Part shown: piece by piece, positions 39,611 to 49,428 of the stretch
Layout of the letters: each line of letters begins with the position of its first letter
Numbering within the stretch: position 1 is the first letter of the stretch
Source of the DNA: Geminicoccaceae bacterium
Lineage (GTDB): Bacteria > Pseudomonadota > Alphaproteobacteria > Geminicoccales > Geminicoccaceae
Direction: 5' to 3'
DNA: 64,000 nt
Assembly: GCA_028279345.1 (NCBI GenBank)
Contig: JANQNY010000027.1
Span: forward strand, 1-64,000
Notes under the pieces: model-generated
What the model was told of the DNA's origin: nothing
Database searches by the model: none
The model's input: only the letters and a program-made list of their open reading frames with translations
Position numbers and translations under genes: made by a program

Positions 39611-40848
39611 AACGTGGCCTTCAGCCGTGCCACCAGCTCGCCGCCCGCGACCTCGACCTGCTGGCCGGTGCCCAAATCGCGGAGCTGCACGCTGCCTGCT
39701 GCCAGCTCATCGTCGCCGAAGACCACTGCGCGTTCCGCGCCCAGCCGGTCGGCACGCTTCATGCGCTGGCCCGGCTTGCCCTTGAAGGCAAGATCACACG
39801 CGATCCCCGCCTCCCGAAGACGGGCGGCAAGGAGCAGCGCCTCCAGCTCGGCCGCGGGTCCGATCGGTACGAGCGCCACCGGCGCCGGCGTTGCAGGCGC
39901 GTCCGCCAGCAGGAGCGCCAACCGCTCGATGCCCGCCGCCCAGCCGATGCCGGGGGTGGAGTGACCGCCCAGCTGCTCCATCAGGCCGTCATAGCGCCCG
40001 CCGGCGATGACGGCACCCTGAGCGCCCAGGGCGTCGGTCGTGAACTCGAAGGCCGTGTGGGTGTAGTAGTCGAGGCCGCGGACGAGGGTCGGGTCGAGTT
40101 CGAAGGCGATGCCGAGCCGCCCGAGCCCTTCGAGCACGGCGTCGAAGAAGGCGCGGCTCGCGTCGTTGTAGTGCGCGGCGAGCGGCGGCGCGCCGTCGAT
40201 GATCTCGCGATCGCGGCCGTCCTTGCTGTCGAGGATCCGCATCGGGTTGCGTTCCAGCCGACGTTGGCTGTCCTCCGACAGCTCGTCGCGGTAGCGTTCC
40301 AGATAGGCGACCAGCGCGTCGCGGTAGGCGCCGCGGCTCGTCGGATCACCCAAGCTGTTGAGCTGCAGCTTCACCTGATCGGCGATACCGAGTTCCGCCA
40401 GCACGTGCTGGCCGATGGCGATGATCTCGATGTCGGCGAGTGGCTCCGGTGCGCCTACGAGCTCCGCGCCGATCTGGTGAAACTGCCGGAGCCGGCCCCT
40501 TTGCGGCCGCTCGTAGCGAAACATCGGACCGGCGTAGAAGAAGCGCAGCGGTGCCTGCTGCAGAAGGCCGTGCTGCAGGATCGCCCGCATCACCGACGCG
40601 GTGTTCTCCGGCCGGAGCGTGATCTCCTCGCCGCCGCGGTCGGTGAAGCTGTACATCTCCTTGGACACCACGTCCGAAGTCTCGCCGAGCGAGCGCGCAA
40701 AGACGCCGGTGAACTCGAAGATCGGTGTCGCCATCTCGGCATAGCCGTAGAGCGCAGCGACGGCGCGCGCGCGCTCGACGACGTGACGATGGCGAAGCGC
40801 GTCGTCGCCGAAGATGTCATGGGTGCCGCGGGGTGAGCGGAGCTGCAT
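39607..40848 (-). CDS. hisS: Histidyl-tRNA synthetase
   Basis: Class II aminoacyl-tRNA synthetase, 413 residues from ATG 40848; a TTG at 40866 would add six residues. Motif 1 region is [14 protein letters not shown], motif 2 is [19 protein letters not shown], and the HisA motif is [14 protein letters not shown]. Length is normal. It heads the translation operon hisS-prfA-osmC-prmC. Confidence 0.94.
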
Positions 40849-41085
40849 GTAGGGTCGGGCGTGCAATCTGAAGGAGCGCTGCTTTAGCGCAACCCGACGC
40901 CGGCGTCAGCCCCCGGCCGACCGCTATAGCTCGGGCGTTAGATGCCCGCGTAGCCCTGCATGTGATTGTCCGAATGGTGCGGCGATGCGAAGGTTCGGCT
41001 CGTCATCATGAAGCGCGCTCCGGGCGGCCAGCACTCGGTGCTTGCTTTTCGGGGCGGCCACGGAGCGGCAACACGTAGGACGTCG

Positions 41086-42624
41086 ATGGACGCACGAACC
41101 AGGCTGAGCATCGCCATCTTGATGCTACTGGCGTTCACGGTCGGCACCGACTTTACCGGCGCGATCTTTCTCGTGCCGCCCATCGAGCGGGACTTTGCCG
41201 CCGACATCACGACAACCCAGTGGGTGCTTAACGTCTACGCACTCACCTTCAGCATGCTCATGGTCGCCGGTGGGCGGCTCGGCGATATGTACGGCCATAA
41301 GCGGCTGATGGCGGTTGGTGGCGTCATCTTCATCGCCGCGTCGCTCGCCTGTTTCTTCGCGCCCTCGATTGGCGCGCTGATCGCGGCACGAGCCGCGCAG
41401 GGCGTGGGTGCAGCCATGCTTTGGCCCACGCTGATCGCGCGGGGGTCGACCGTCGTCGATGCTGACCGCCGCGGGCTCGCCCTAGGCTTGATTTTGGCTG
41501 GCGTCACCACCGGCAACGTGGTCGGTCCGCTGATCGGCGGTGTCGTCGTTTCGCTGGGCGACTGGCGGCTGTTCTTCTTGGCGAATACCGTCCTCATGGC
41601 TGCTGCGACGCTGCTAGTGTTCTGGTTGTTGCCAAAAGACACGACTCCGCGGCAAGACGAGCGGATCGATTTCGCGGGGATGGCTGTCCTCAGCGCTGCC
41701 GTCCTCGCATTGCTCTATGCATTGGATGTCGGCGCTAGCTGGGGTTGGCAGTCTCCGGCGGTGCTCGGATTGTTCGGGCTGAGCTTCGTCCTGTTCGTCG
41801 TGCTGCCGCTGGTCGAGCAACGGATCGTCCAGCCGCTCCTGCCGCCCGTTCTGCTCCGCAACCGTGAGTTCCTCCTTGCGCTCGCGACCAACGGCTTGAT
41901 CGTACCGTCCATCTTCATCGGCTTCTTGTACTTCCCACAATATCTGCAGAAGACGATCGGCTTGTCAGCGCTCGAGGCGTCTTTCGGGATCGCTCCGCTG
42001 ATGGTGCTGCTCGCGATCGGCTCGATCATTTCGGGCAATTTCTACAAGCCTGTTGGCCCGAAGCGGCTGCTGCTGCTCGGCTTCGTCCTGGCCGGGCTGG
42101 GTGCGGCGTCCGTGGTGGTACTGGCGCCTTCGCAGACATATCTGGCCCTCCTGCCGGCGATGCTCTTGATCGGCCTCGGCGGCGCGATCACCGTCGGCAC
42201 GGCTGGAACTGCGGTGGTAAGCGCCGTCGCCAGCTCGCGGGCGGGATTGGCCGGCGGCTTGAGTTTCATGTTTCACCTAGCTTTCGGGGCCATTTGCGTC
42301 GCCGCCGCGACGGCCGTCATGTTCATCTCCAGCGCCGCCTCGCTGCGGCAGGGCCTGGCGCGAGCGGGCATCGACATGTCATCCGCGGACCAGGCGGTCA
42401 TCAATGCCAGCTCTCCCGACGGGGCGGCTGCGCGCGCGGTCCTTGGTGACTTCGACCCCGAAACCGTCGAGCGCATCCGAGCCGTGTTGAACGATGCGTT
42501 CGCTACCGGCCTCAGCAGTGCCTACTGGATAGCCGTCGCAACGGCGTTAACTGGTGTGCTCGCCGTCCTCGCTCTGGACGAGCGCAAGCTTACGAGCGAG
42601 GACAGCGAAACCCGCACCGCCTGA
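41086..42624 (+). CDS. MFS transporter, DHA2 (14-TM drug exporter) family
   Basis: Proton-coupled efflux protein of the inner membrane, 512 residues with about 14 hydrophobic segments. Motif A is GGRLGDMYGHKRL between helices 2 and 3, and the antiporter-type region LIGGVVVSLGDWRLFF follows helix 5. ATG 41086 has AGGA at 41077-41080. The substrate is unknown. It is divergent from hisS and converges on the CPA1 antiporter with 18 bp between stops. Confidence 0.82.
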   Translation: MDARTRLSIAILMLLAFTVGTDFTGAIFLVPPIERDFAADITTTQWVLNVYALTFSMLMVAGGRLGDMYGHKRLMAVGGVIFIAASLACFFAPSIGALIAARAAQGVGAAMLWPTLIARGSTVVDADRRGLALGLILAGVTTGNVVGPLIGGVVVSLGDWRLFFLANTVLMAAATLLVFWLLPKDTTPRQDERIDFAGMAVLSAAVLALLYALDVGASWGWQSPAVLGLFGLSFVLFVVLPLVEQRIVQPLLPPVLLRNREFLLALATNGLIVPSIFIGFLYFPQYLQKTIGLSALEASFGIAPLMVLLAIGSIISGNFYKPVGPKRLLLLGFVLAGLGAASVVVLAPSQTYLALLPAMLLIGLGGAITVGTAGTAVVSAVASSRAGLAGGLSFMFHLAFGAICVAAATAVMFISSAASLRQGLARAGIDMSSADQAVINASSPDGAAARAVLGDFDPETVERIRAVLNDAFATGLSSAYWIAVATALTGVLAVLALDERKLTSEDSETRTA

Positions 42625-42642
42625 GCCGCGCAGGCTATCGGA

Positions 42643-43950
42643 TCAAGGTGCGGACCGCTCCCCGCCGTCGTCCGTGGACGCTGGCGCGTCGCTCGGCTCT
42701 TCCGCCTCTGCCGCAGATCGCGCGTAGCGGCGCGCCAGACGGGCGACCGTCAGGCCCTGCACGAGGATGGAGAAGACAACGATCGTGTAGGTGAGCGCCA
42801 GGATTTCCGTTCGCCATTCGCCGTCCGGAAGCGAGAGAGCGAGCGCAATCGACACCCCACCTTTCAGCCCACCCCAAGTGAGGATCGGGATCACGCCGAC
42901 CGGGAACTCGCGCACCAATCGCAAGCTGATGACGGCCGCCGAGACCGCCGCCAGCCGGGCGAGCAACGCCAACGCAACGGCCGCAACCGCCACCAGCACC
43001 ATGTCGGCGGCGAACGCGATCGCGAACACTTCGACGCCGATCATCAAGAAGAGCAGCGCGTTCAGGATCTCGTCCACGACTTGCCAAAACTCGTCGACAA
43101 CCTCTGTCGCGCGCGGCGTGACAGCGTACGCACGACGGCGATTGCCGATGGCGAGGCCCGCGGTCACCGCCATGATCGGTGCGGACACTTCGAGCGCAAG
43201 AGCGAGCTCGTAACCGCCGAGGGCGACGCCGAGCGTGATCAGGATCCTCAGCGAGGGGTCGGTCAGCCGGCGCATCATCGAGAAGGCGAGCCAGCCAACG
43301 ACAAAGCCGAGCAGCGCGCCGCCCGCTATCTCTTGGACAAACAACGACGCCAGTGCCGCCGTCCCCTCGCCATGGTGGGCGATCGTTGTCGGAAAGGCGA
43401 TGCCGGCTAGGACCAAGAAGAGGATGTAGGCGACCCCGTCGTTGAAGAGGCTCTCGCCTGCAATCTGTGTCTGGACGGCGCGGTCCAGTTCCACCTCGCG
43501 CAGAACATCCAGCGTGGCCACCGGGTCGGTCGGCGAGACCATCGCGCCGAACAGCAGCGCCACGACCACCGGCATACCGAAGAGCCAAGCAGCACCAGCG
43601 CCGACGATCGCGGCCGACATGACGACGCCGATCGTTGCCATCACGAGGATGATGGCCCACTCCGACCGCAAGTCCTCGATGTTCACGCGTAGCGCGGCGG
43701 CGAACAAGAGGAGCCCCAACATGCCATCGAGCAGCGCTGCCGAGAAATCCAGATCCGAGACGAGCGTGCCTACGCGCTCCGCCGCTTCGAGCGATGGCAC
43801 CAGGGCATCGACGGCGAGCACGAGAAGCGACGAGACGAGCGCCACGAACAGGATACCGATTGCCTTGGGCAAGCCGATGAAAAGTGCGTTGATCGTGCCG
43901 AACATGGCGGCCGCGACGATGAGCACGGCAGCGAGCTGCAGACCGGTCAT
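42643..43950 (-). CDS. Na+(K+)/H+ antiporter, CPA1 (NhaP) family
   Basis: Inner-membrane cation/proton exchanger, 435 residues with about 12 helices. The ion-site motifs SPTDPVATLDVLREV and AGESLFNDGVAYILF are typical CPA1 sequences, the Asp of FNDG being part of the transport site. The acidic/polar C-terminal tail is short. It stands alone on the minus strand. Confidence 0.88.
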   Translation of the reverse strand: MTGLQLAAVLIVAAAMFGTINALFIGLPKAIGILFVALVSSLLVLAVDALVPSLEAAERVGTLVSDLDFSAALLDGMLGLLLFAAALRVNIEDLRSEWAIILVMATIGVVMSAAIVGAGAAWLFGMPVVVALLFGAMVSPTDPVATLDVLREVELDRAVQTQIAGESLFNDGVAYILFLVLAGIAFPTTIAHHGEGTAALASLFVQEIAGGALLGFVVGWLAFSMMRRLTDPSLRILITLGVALGGYELALALEVSAPIMAVTAGLAIGNRRRAYAVTPRATEVVDEFWQVVDEILNALLFLMIGVEVFAIAFAADMVLVAVAAVALALLARLAAVSAAVISLRLVREFPVGVIPILTWGGLKGGVSIALALSLPDGEWRTEILALTYTIVVFSILVQGLTVARLARRYARSAAEAEEPSDAPASTDDGGERSAP

Positions 43951-44402
43951 GTGGCCTCCGTCAGCGACGTCGTGGGTTTGTCGCGCAGCACCACGCTCGA
44001 CGCATCTTCTTCGTCACTTCGATGTGCTATGAGCCAAGCGGTGTGGTCGACAGTGACCATGGTCGGGCACCGGCCCGTCGCGGCCCCGAACTGCCGCACG
44101 CCACCGCTGGCAGCGGTGGCCACGTTGAATTTGCTGGCGCCGAGGCAGCTTATATAGGACACAAATATCGATTTCGGCGCTCAACACTATCGATGGCCAC
44201 CTCACCTATTCTACCAAAAGTATGGATGATGCTCGTCTCTATGTATCTCCATTTGCGAGCGCCAAGCCGATTCTTACCGAGCGCGCGGCGTTTCGCCTGC
44301 TCAACACCACCAGCATGCAGATCAGGGCGCCAGTTTCCTGACCATGTGCGCGCCCGATCTGCGCCCTTCCGAGCGTGGCGCTTGTAAGAAGAAGGGGGAC
44401 GA
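43951..44402. other. Intergenic region between divergent nhaP-type gene and aspT
   Basis: No gene seen. It contains a 21-base palindrome (44100-44120) and a lower-GC stretch 44145-44250 with TTATATAGG, the likely promoter zone for aspT. GAAGAAGGGGGAC just before 44403 is the aspT ribosome-binding region. Confidence 0.5.
44100..44120. repeat. Palindrome upstream of aspT / antiporter gene
   Basis: GCCACCGCTG (44100-44109) and CAGCGGTGGC (44111-44120) are perfect inverted repeats around one central base. It is symmetrical enough for an operator of a dimeric regulator, or could form a small hairpin. Confidence 0.45.
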
Positions 44403-46109
44403 ATGATCGACTGGTTCGTCGACACGCTGCAGACCTATCCGCAGCTCGCCGTCTTCCTGGCGCTCGGCATCGGCTTCGTGATCGGGCCGCTCAAGCTCCT
44501 GGGTTTCAATCTTGGCAACGTCACGGCGACGCTCCTCGCGGGCGTGGCGATCGGCCAGCTCGGGATTCAGATCTCCGCGGACGTCAAGAACACCTTCTTC
44601 ATCCTGTTCCTGTTCGCGGTCGGCTTTGGTGTCGGGCCCCAGTTCGTGAGAGGTCTCTCGAGCGACGGCCCCAAGCAGATCGCGTTCGCACTTACAGTGC
44701 TGTCGCTGTGCCTCGTGGTGCCTTGGGCGTGCGCAGTCTTCGCTGGTCTGCCGCTCGGCTATGGCGCCGGGCTCTACGCCGGCTCGCAGACCATCTCGGC
44801 CGCGATCGGTGTCGCCACGGACCAGATCGGCTCGCTGGGTCTGCCAGCCGCGGAGGCGCAGACCTACGCCAACCAGGTGCCCATCGCCTACGCCGTGACG
44901 TACATCTTCGGCACGATCGGCTCGGGCATCATCCTCGCGCAGATCGGCCCACGGCTCATCGGCGTCGATCTGCCGGCCGCATGCCGCGAGTACGAGGCGA
45001 AGCTGGGCGGTGGGGTCGGGTCGACGACCGAGCCCGGCATCTCGTCGGCCTATCATCGCTTTGCCATGCGTGCCTACGTCGTCGATGAGGCAAGTGGACT
45101 TACGGGACAGCCGATCGGTCAACTGATGCCCGATGTCCGGCTGTTCGTCGAACGCGTGCGCCGCGGCGACCAGGTCTTCGAGGCGGATCGCGACACCGTG
45201 CTACAGCCCGGCGACATCGTCGCCGTATCTGGTCAGCGGCACCAGCTCGTCCAGCAGCTGGAGCCGAAGCTCACCGAGGTTGATGATGAGGCGTTGCTCA
45301 ACGCCGAAGCCGAAGTGCTCGATACCTTCGTTACCAACAAGGCGCTCGCCGGCAAAACGATGCGCGAGCTGGGCGCCGAGCCTTGGGCCCGGGGCGTCTA
45401 CGCCCGGAAGATCGTGCGCTCTCTGGTGGAGGTCCCGGTTCTACCCGAAACCACGATCGAGCGCGGCGACATCGTCACGCTCGTCGGGCGCCGAGTCCAC
45501 GTCGAAAATGCCGTCAAGGCTCTGGGATTTGCCGACCGCCCGGTCGAAACCACCGACATTGCCTATGTCGGTTGGGGGATTTTCCTGGGCGGCATGATCG
45601 GCGCACTGACCCTGGTCGTCGAGAACGTGCCACTCAGCCTGTCGACCTCCGGCGGCGCGCTGCTCGCGGGCCTGCTGCTCGGGTGGTTGCGTGCGGTTCA
45701 CCCGGCCTTCGGGCGCATTCCGGCGCCGGCGCTCTGGGTGATGAACACGCTCGGGCTCAACGTGTTCATCGCGGTCGTCGGCATCGGTGCGGGACCCGGC
45801 TTCGTCGCAGGCATCGCCGAGGTCGGCGTCTCTCTGTTTCTCTGGGGAGCTGCCGCCACCTCGGTGCCGATGGTCGCATCCGTGTTCATCGGCCGCTACA
45901 TCTTCCGCTTCCACCCCGCCATTCTGTTCGGCGCCTGTGCCGGGGTGCGGACCACCACCGCGGCGCTGGGCATGATCCAGGAGGCCGCCAAGAGCAAGGT
46001 GCCGGCCTTGGGCTATGGCATGCCCTACGCGGTCGGCAACACACTGTTGACCATCTTCGGCCTCGTCATCGTGCTGCTCCTGGCGCCGTCGGGCGGTAGC
46101 GGTCCGTAG
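44403..46109 (+). CDS. aspT: Aspartate:alanine antiporter (AspT, AAE family)
   Basis: Inner-membrane exchanger of the AAE family, 568 residues. About five helices lie at each end around a large cytoplasmic region (about residues 180-385) with two TrkA-C-like (RCK_C) domains. Typical segments are FAVGFGVGPQFVRGL and GACAGVRTTTAALGMIQEAA. In Tetragenococcus it exchanges aspartate(-) for alanine(0), giving a proton-motive cycle with aspartate decarboxylation. The decarboxylase gene follows 34 bp downstream, which makes this assignment firm. Confidence 0.88.
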   Translation: MIDWFVDTLQTYPQLAVFLALGIGFVIGPLKLLGFNLGNVTATLLAGVAIGQLGIQISADVKNTFFILFLFAVGFGVGPQFVRGLSSDGPKQIAFALTVLSLCLVVPWACAVFAGLPLGYGAGLYAGSQTISAAIGVATDQIGSLGLPAAEAQTYANQVPIAYAVTYIFGTIGSGIILAQIGPRLIGVDLPAACREYEAKLGGGVGSTTEPGISSAYHRFAMRAYVVDEASGLTGQPIGQLMPDVRLFVERVRRGDQVFEADRDTVLQPGDIVAVSGQRHQLVQQLEPKLTEVDDEALLNAEAEVLDTFVTNKALAGKTMRELGAEPWARGVYARKIVRSLVEVPVLPETTIERGDIVTLVGRRVHVENAVKALGFADRPVETTDIAYVGWGIFLGGMIGALTLVVENVPLSLSTSGGALLAGLLLGWLRAVHPAFGRIPAPALWVMNTLGLNVFIAVVGIGAGPGFVAGIAEVGVSLFLWGAAATSVPMVASVFIGRYIFRFHPAILFGACAGVRTTTAALGMIQEAAKSKVPALGYGMPYAVGNTLLTIFGLVIVLLLAPSGGSGP

Positions 46110-46143
46110 CGAGGGCCACCGAGCCTGCTCAAGGGAGGAGTCC

Positions 46144-47775
46144 ATGGACGCCGTCTTCAACTACCACCGCTTCGAAGCGCTGAGCCCCTTCCAGATCAAG
46201 GACGAGCTGATCAAGCTTGCCCGCGCAGAGGCCGACAAGAGTGCGGCCATGTTCCTGAACGCCGGCCGCGGCAACCCGAACTGGATCGCGGTCAAAGCGC
46301 GCGAGGCCTTCTTCCTCTTGGGCCAGTTCGCGCTCACCGAAGCCAGACGCACGATGGACGACGAGGACGCCGGGCTCGCCGGGATGCCGCCGCGGGACGG
46401 CTGCCACGGCCGGCTCAAGAAGTGGCTCGAGCAACGTCAGGGCGATGCGGCAGCATCGGGTGCGGCGACCCTAGGCGCGGTCGTCGACTTCGCGATCGAC
46501 AAGTTCGGCTTCGAGCCCGACGCCTTCGTCCATGAGCTGACGGACTCCGTGATCGGCGACAACTATCCGGTGCCGGACCGTTGCCTGGTCCACAACGAGG
46601 CGATCGTCCACGATTACCTGATGTGGGCGATGTGCGCGGGGCACCGCCCGAGCGAGCGGTTCGACCTCTTTCCGACCGAAGGTGGCACCGCCGCGATGTG
46701 CTACATCTTCAAGACACTCAAGAACCAGCGCCTGCTCAACGCGGGCGACACGATCGCGCTCGCCACCCCGATCTTCACGCCCTACCTGGAGCTGCCCGAG
46801 CTCGAAGACTACAGCCTGCACCATATTGATGTCAGCGCGGAGGAGGAGGACCAGTTCCAGCTCTCCGATGCTGACTTCGAAGCTCTGGAAGACCCGAAGG
46901 TTCGCGCCCTCTTCCTCGTCAATCCGGGCAACCCTTCGTCGGTAGCCCTGCACCCCGATACGATCGGCAGACTGGTCGAGCTCGTCAGAACCAAGCGCCC
47001 GGACCTGATGATCTTGACCGACGACGTGTATGGCACGTTCGTTCTGAACTTCGAGTCGCTGCTGGGTCACCTGCCGCGCAACACGATCGGTGTCTATTCG
47101 TTCTCCAAGTATTTCGGCTGCACGGGCTGGCGCCTCGGGGTTATTGCCGTGGCTCAGGAGAACGTTTTCGACGAGATGATCCAGAAGCATCCGGAGGAGA
47201 CGGCGCAAGCCATTGATCGGCGCTACGTCGCGTTGGCACCGAACCCACGCGCGCTGAAGTTCATCGATCGCATGGTCGCGGACAGCCGGGACGTCGCGCT
47301 CAACCACACCGCCGGGCTGTCGCTGCCGCAACAGGTCATGATGATGCTGTTCGCGCTCGTCGAGATGATGGACGAGGCGAAGACCTATCAGAAGGCCTGC
47401 ATGGCGATCTGCGATCGCCGCTTCCGCAACCTTGTCGACGGCATGGGCATCGAGGCGCACCCTGGCCCCTACTACGACCGCTATTACGGCCTGATCGACT
47501 TCGAGTACTGGCTCAAGAAGTATGTCGGTGAGGACGTGGTCCACTGGATCAAGGCCAACGTTCACCCGCTCGACATCCCGTTCAAGCTCGCCCAGGACCA
47601 CGGCATCGTGCTGCTCAACGGCGGAGGCTTCGACGCCCCCAACTGGTCGGCGCGCGTCTCGTTCGCCAATCTCGACGACCCGGCTTACGCGAACATCGGC
47701 CGCGCGGTGCGTGCGGTGGCCCGCGGCTATGTCCAGGCCTATCGGGCTTCGAAGGGTGAGCCGGTGCAGCCCTGA
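46144..47775 (+). CDS. asdA: Aspartate 4-decarboxylase / aspartate aminotransferase (PLP)
   Basis: PLP fold-type I enzyme that beta-decarboxylates aspartate to alanine and CO2, 543 residues, the large size of AsdA/AspD. The PLP Lys is in VYSFSKYFGCTGWRLG; LTDDVYGTF holds the pyridine-ring Asp. GGGAGGAG precedes ATG 46144. With AspT it forms a cycle in which aspartate enters, a cytoplasmic proton is consumed and alanine leaves. Confidence 0.9.
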   Translation: MDAVFNYHRFEALSPFQIKDELIKLARAEADKSAAMFLNAGRGNPNWIAVKAREAFFLLGQFALTEARRTMDDEDAGLAGMPPRDGCHGRLKKWLEQRQGDAAASGAATLGAVVDFAIDKFGFEPDAFVHELTDSVIGDNYPVPDRCLVHNEAIVHDYLMWAMCAGHRPSERFDLFPTEGGTAAMCYIFKTLKNQRLLNAGDTIALATPIFTPYLELPELEDYSLHHIDVSAEEEDQFQLSDADFEALEDPKVRALFLVNPGNPSSVALHPDTIGRLVELVRTKRPDLMILTDDVYGTFVLNFESLLGHLPRNTIGVYSFSKYFGCTGWRLGVIAVAQENVFDEMIQKHPEETAQAIDRRYVALAPNPRALKFIDRMVADSRDVALNHTAGLSLPQQVMMMLFALVEMMDEAKTYQKACMAICDRRFRNLVDGMGIEAHPGPYYDRYYGLIDFEYWLKKYVGEDVVHWIKANVHPLDIPFKLAQDHGIVLLNGGGFDAPNWSARVSFANLDDPAYANIGRAVRAVARGYVQAYRASKGEPVQP

Positions 47776-48103
47776 GCCGGAGATCGGTACGGCAGCTTCG
47801 GCTCCCCGGTCTCGGCGACGGTGCATCTCAAGCCACGCTTGTCGGGCGACGACCGGAGGCCACTTGGCCCAACGGACGCAGACGTCGACAGGCCGGGCAT
47901 CACGGCGCACTCGCCCAAGGGCGTCGAGGACATCCTCGACCGCCACTACCTGATCCGCACGCGCCGCCAGGCCGAACGCGCCTTCCGCCTCCGCCTGACC
48001 GACGAAGGCAAGAGCTGACGCTCCCCGGGATTCGGCGTCAATAGGCGCGCTCCAGATTTCCGCCAACTGTCTCCACGGGTGCACGTGGTATCGAAGCGAT
48101 CTG
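47776..48103. other. Intergenic region with a repeat and a possible recombinase-tail remnant
   Basis: The 65-codon frame 47821-48018 (+) contains HSPKGVEDILDRHYL and ends RRQAERAFRLRLTDE. This recalls the tail of a tyrosine recombinase, but the match is too short to assign. Bases 47959-47996 recur at 49114-49151 (35 of 38 identical). No intact gene. Confidence 0.35.
47959..47996 (+). repeat. Imperfect 38-bp direct repeat, copy A
   Basis: Matches 49114-49151 at 35 of 38 positions, in the same orientation. The similarity continues at the protein level in one frame (RRQAERAFRLRL versus RRQTERAFRLRL). The two copies bracket the HNH gene. Confidence 0.6.
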
Positions 48104-48883
48104 TCATCGATAGCCAACCAGTACCTCGTAGACTGGAGCACCCAGCCCCGCAAAAAGGCAGATGTGAGCCGCGAAAGCCTCTCCATTGGTCGCTAGAACA
48201 ATAAAGTGGTCGCTCCGATTGATCAGAGAGCCTCTTAGAGACGACCCACCTACGAACTCCGTAATTCGCGCGTCAGGAAGCGCCCCCCGAATAATGTCGG
48301 GAAGGACTGGGCGAAATCCACCATAGCCAAGCTGGGAGACTGCAAAACAATGGGCGATCTTGCCCAGTTGCAGCATCACAATCGTGATATTCATCCTACG
48401 CGATACGCTAATTTGCGATGCACCTACACGGTCGCCGTATCGCTTAAAGCTATCTTTCTTGTAAAGAAAATGCGGAATTTCAGTCAAATTCGCGCCGACC
48501 TCGCCCGTAATTGCGCTGGGGCGAGACAAAAATCTCGGGAATATGGCAGATTTCGGATAGTAAGTGACTGGAACTTCAGCAGTGCTCCACTTGCGAGCGC
48601 TATCCGATATTTGGAGAGTAAGCCTCTCTGGCCTCCGCTTCTTGGGGCGCTTGGAACGGGTCTCGAGAATGAGACGAAGAGGCCCGTAAATCGTCCGCAT
48701 GAAGGGCTGCTCAATGCGACGATTGATCGTCGCCGCGCAGTCCCGGCAGCTTGCCTCGGGCAGCATCCAGTTGCCACCAATCCCTTCGGGCACGATGTGT
48801 TCGATGGTCAGCTGACGGTCGGAGCGACCGCAATAGATGCAGGCGCCGACCGGCGGAAAGACAGATTTCTTGCCGAAATTCAC
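48104..48883 (-). CDS. HNH endonuclease domain protein
   Basis: A 259-residue protein whose N-terminus has the HNH_5-type layout: CIYC (zinc), TIEHIVPEGIGG (His motif), LPEASCRDC (second zinc pair), about residues 15-55. The remaining 200 residues are not recognised. Base composition is clearly lower in GC (about half in several 60-base lines) and codon use differs from neighbours, pointing to recent transfer. It could be a defence nuclease, a homing-type nuclease or part of a mobile element. No partner gene is adjacent. Confidence 0.72.
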   Translation of the reverse strand: MNFGKKSVFPPVGACIYCGRSDRQLTIEHIVPEGIGGNWMLPEASCRDCAATINRRIEQPFMRTIYGPLRLILETRSKRPKKRRPERLTLQISDSARKWSTAEVPVTYYPKSAIFPRFLSRPSAITGEVGANLTEIPHFLYKKDSFKRYGDRVGASQISVSRRMNITIVMLQLGKIAHCFAVSQLGYGGFRPVLPDIIRGALPDARITEFVGGSSLRGSLINRSDHFIVLATNGEAFAAHICLFAGLGAPVYEVLVGYR

Positions 48884-49428
48884 GGTCTACAGCCCTCTCA
48901 TTTGGCTCAGAGCGAAAGCGACGCCTCGCCAGTCCCGATCGGCACGATGAGCTCCGGCCGGTCCGCCGCCCGCCAGCTGCGCGCCTCGTCTGCCACTCGA
49001 CAGCCCTCCGTCAGCTTCGTCACATAGTGGCCGAGCAACTCGGCCGGGAGTTCGCCTGGCGCACCGATCGCCACCGAACAAGATCTGGGAGGATCACGGG
49101 CATCCGGTCGTGGACGCGCCGCCAGACAGAACGCGCCTTCCGCCTTCGCCTCGCCGCGGAACGCGAGCGGTAGAGATCCTCTGAGTGGCGCCCCGATTCA
49201 GGGGTGCGGGTTGGTGTCCCGAGGCGTGGTACAGTAGGCCGCGGGCGGAGCCTTCAGGCGTGGCGTAGCGCGGGGCCGGTGGCCGGGGTCGGCCATCGCC
49301 GGTCTTCGGTAGAGGTTCGTGTTGCCAGACATGAACCGACCGGAGGCGACGATGACCGATCGCCGCGCAGCAAGCTCGCCGATCCGACTGCGAAGCAGCC
49401 GGCGTCAGGAGACGCCGGAGGCGAGAGG
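48884..49428. other. Gene-poor region with decayed fragments
   Basis: No intact gene. On the minus strand around 49080-49120 the peptide VHDRMPVIL can be read, a sequence diagnostic of the SRAP (YedK) C-terminal part, but frames break at once on both sides. Repeat copy B lies at 49114-49151. From about 49320 the plus strand reads NRPEATMTD, like the N-terminus of IS256-type transposases, before the clearer fragment at 49429. Confidence 0.4.
49114..49151 (+). repeat. Imperfect 38-bp direct repeat, copy B
   Basis: Second copy of the repeat at 47959-47996 (35 of 38 identical, same orientation), 1155 bp downstream. Confidence 0.6.

Noticed and set aside
47821-48018. 65-codon frame with HSPKGVEDILDRHYL, possible tyrosine recombinase tail
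   Set aside because: Too short, and no catalytic Arg/His context upstream; kept only as a note in the intergenic entry.
46471-48186. Long minus-strand open frame opposite asdA
   Set aside because: Same shadow effect: asdA on the plus strand has clear PLP motifs and a good ribosome-binding site, the minus frame has neither.
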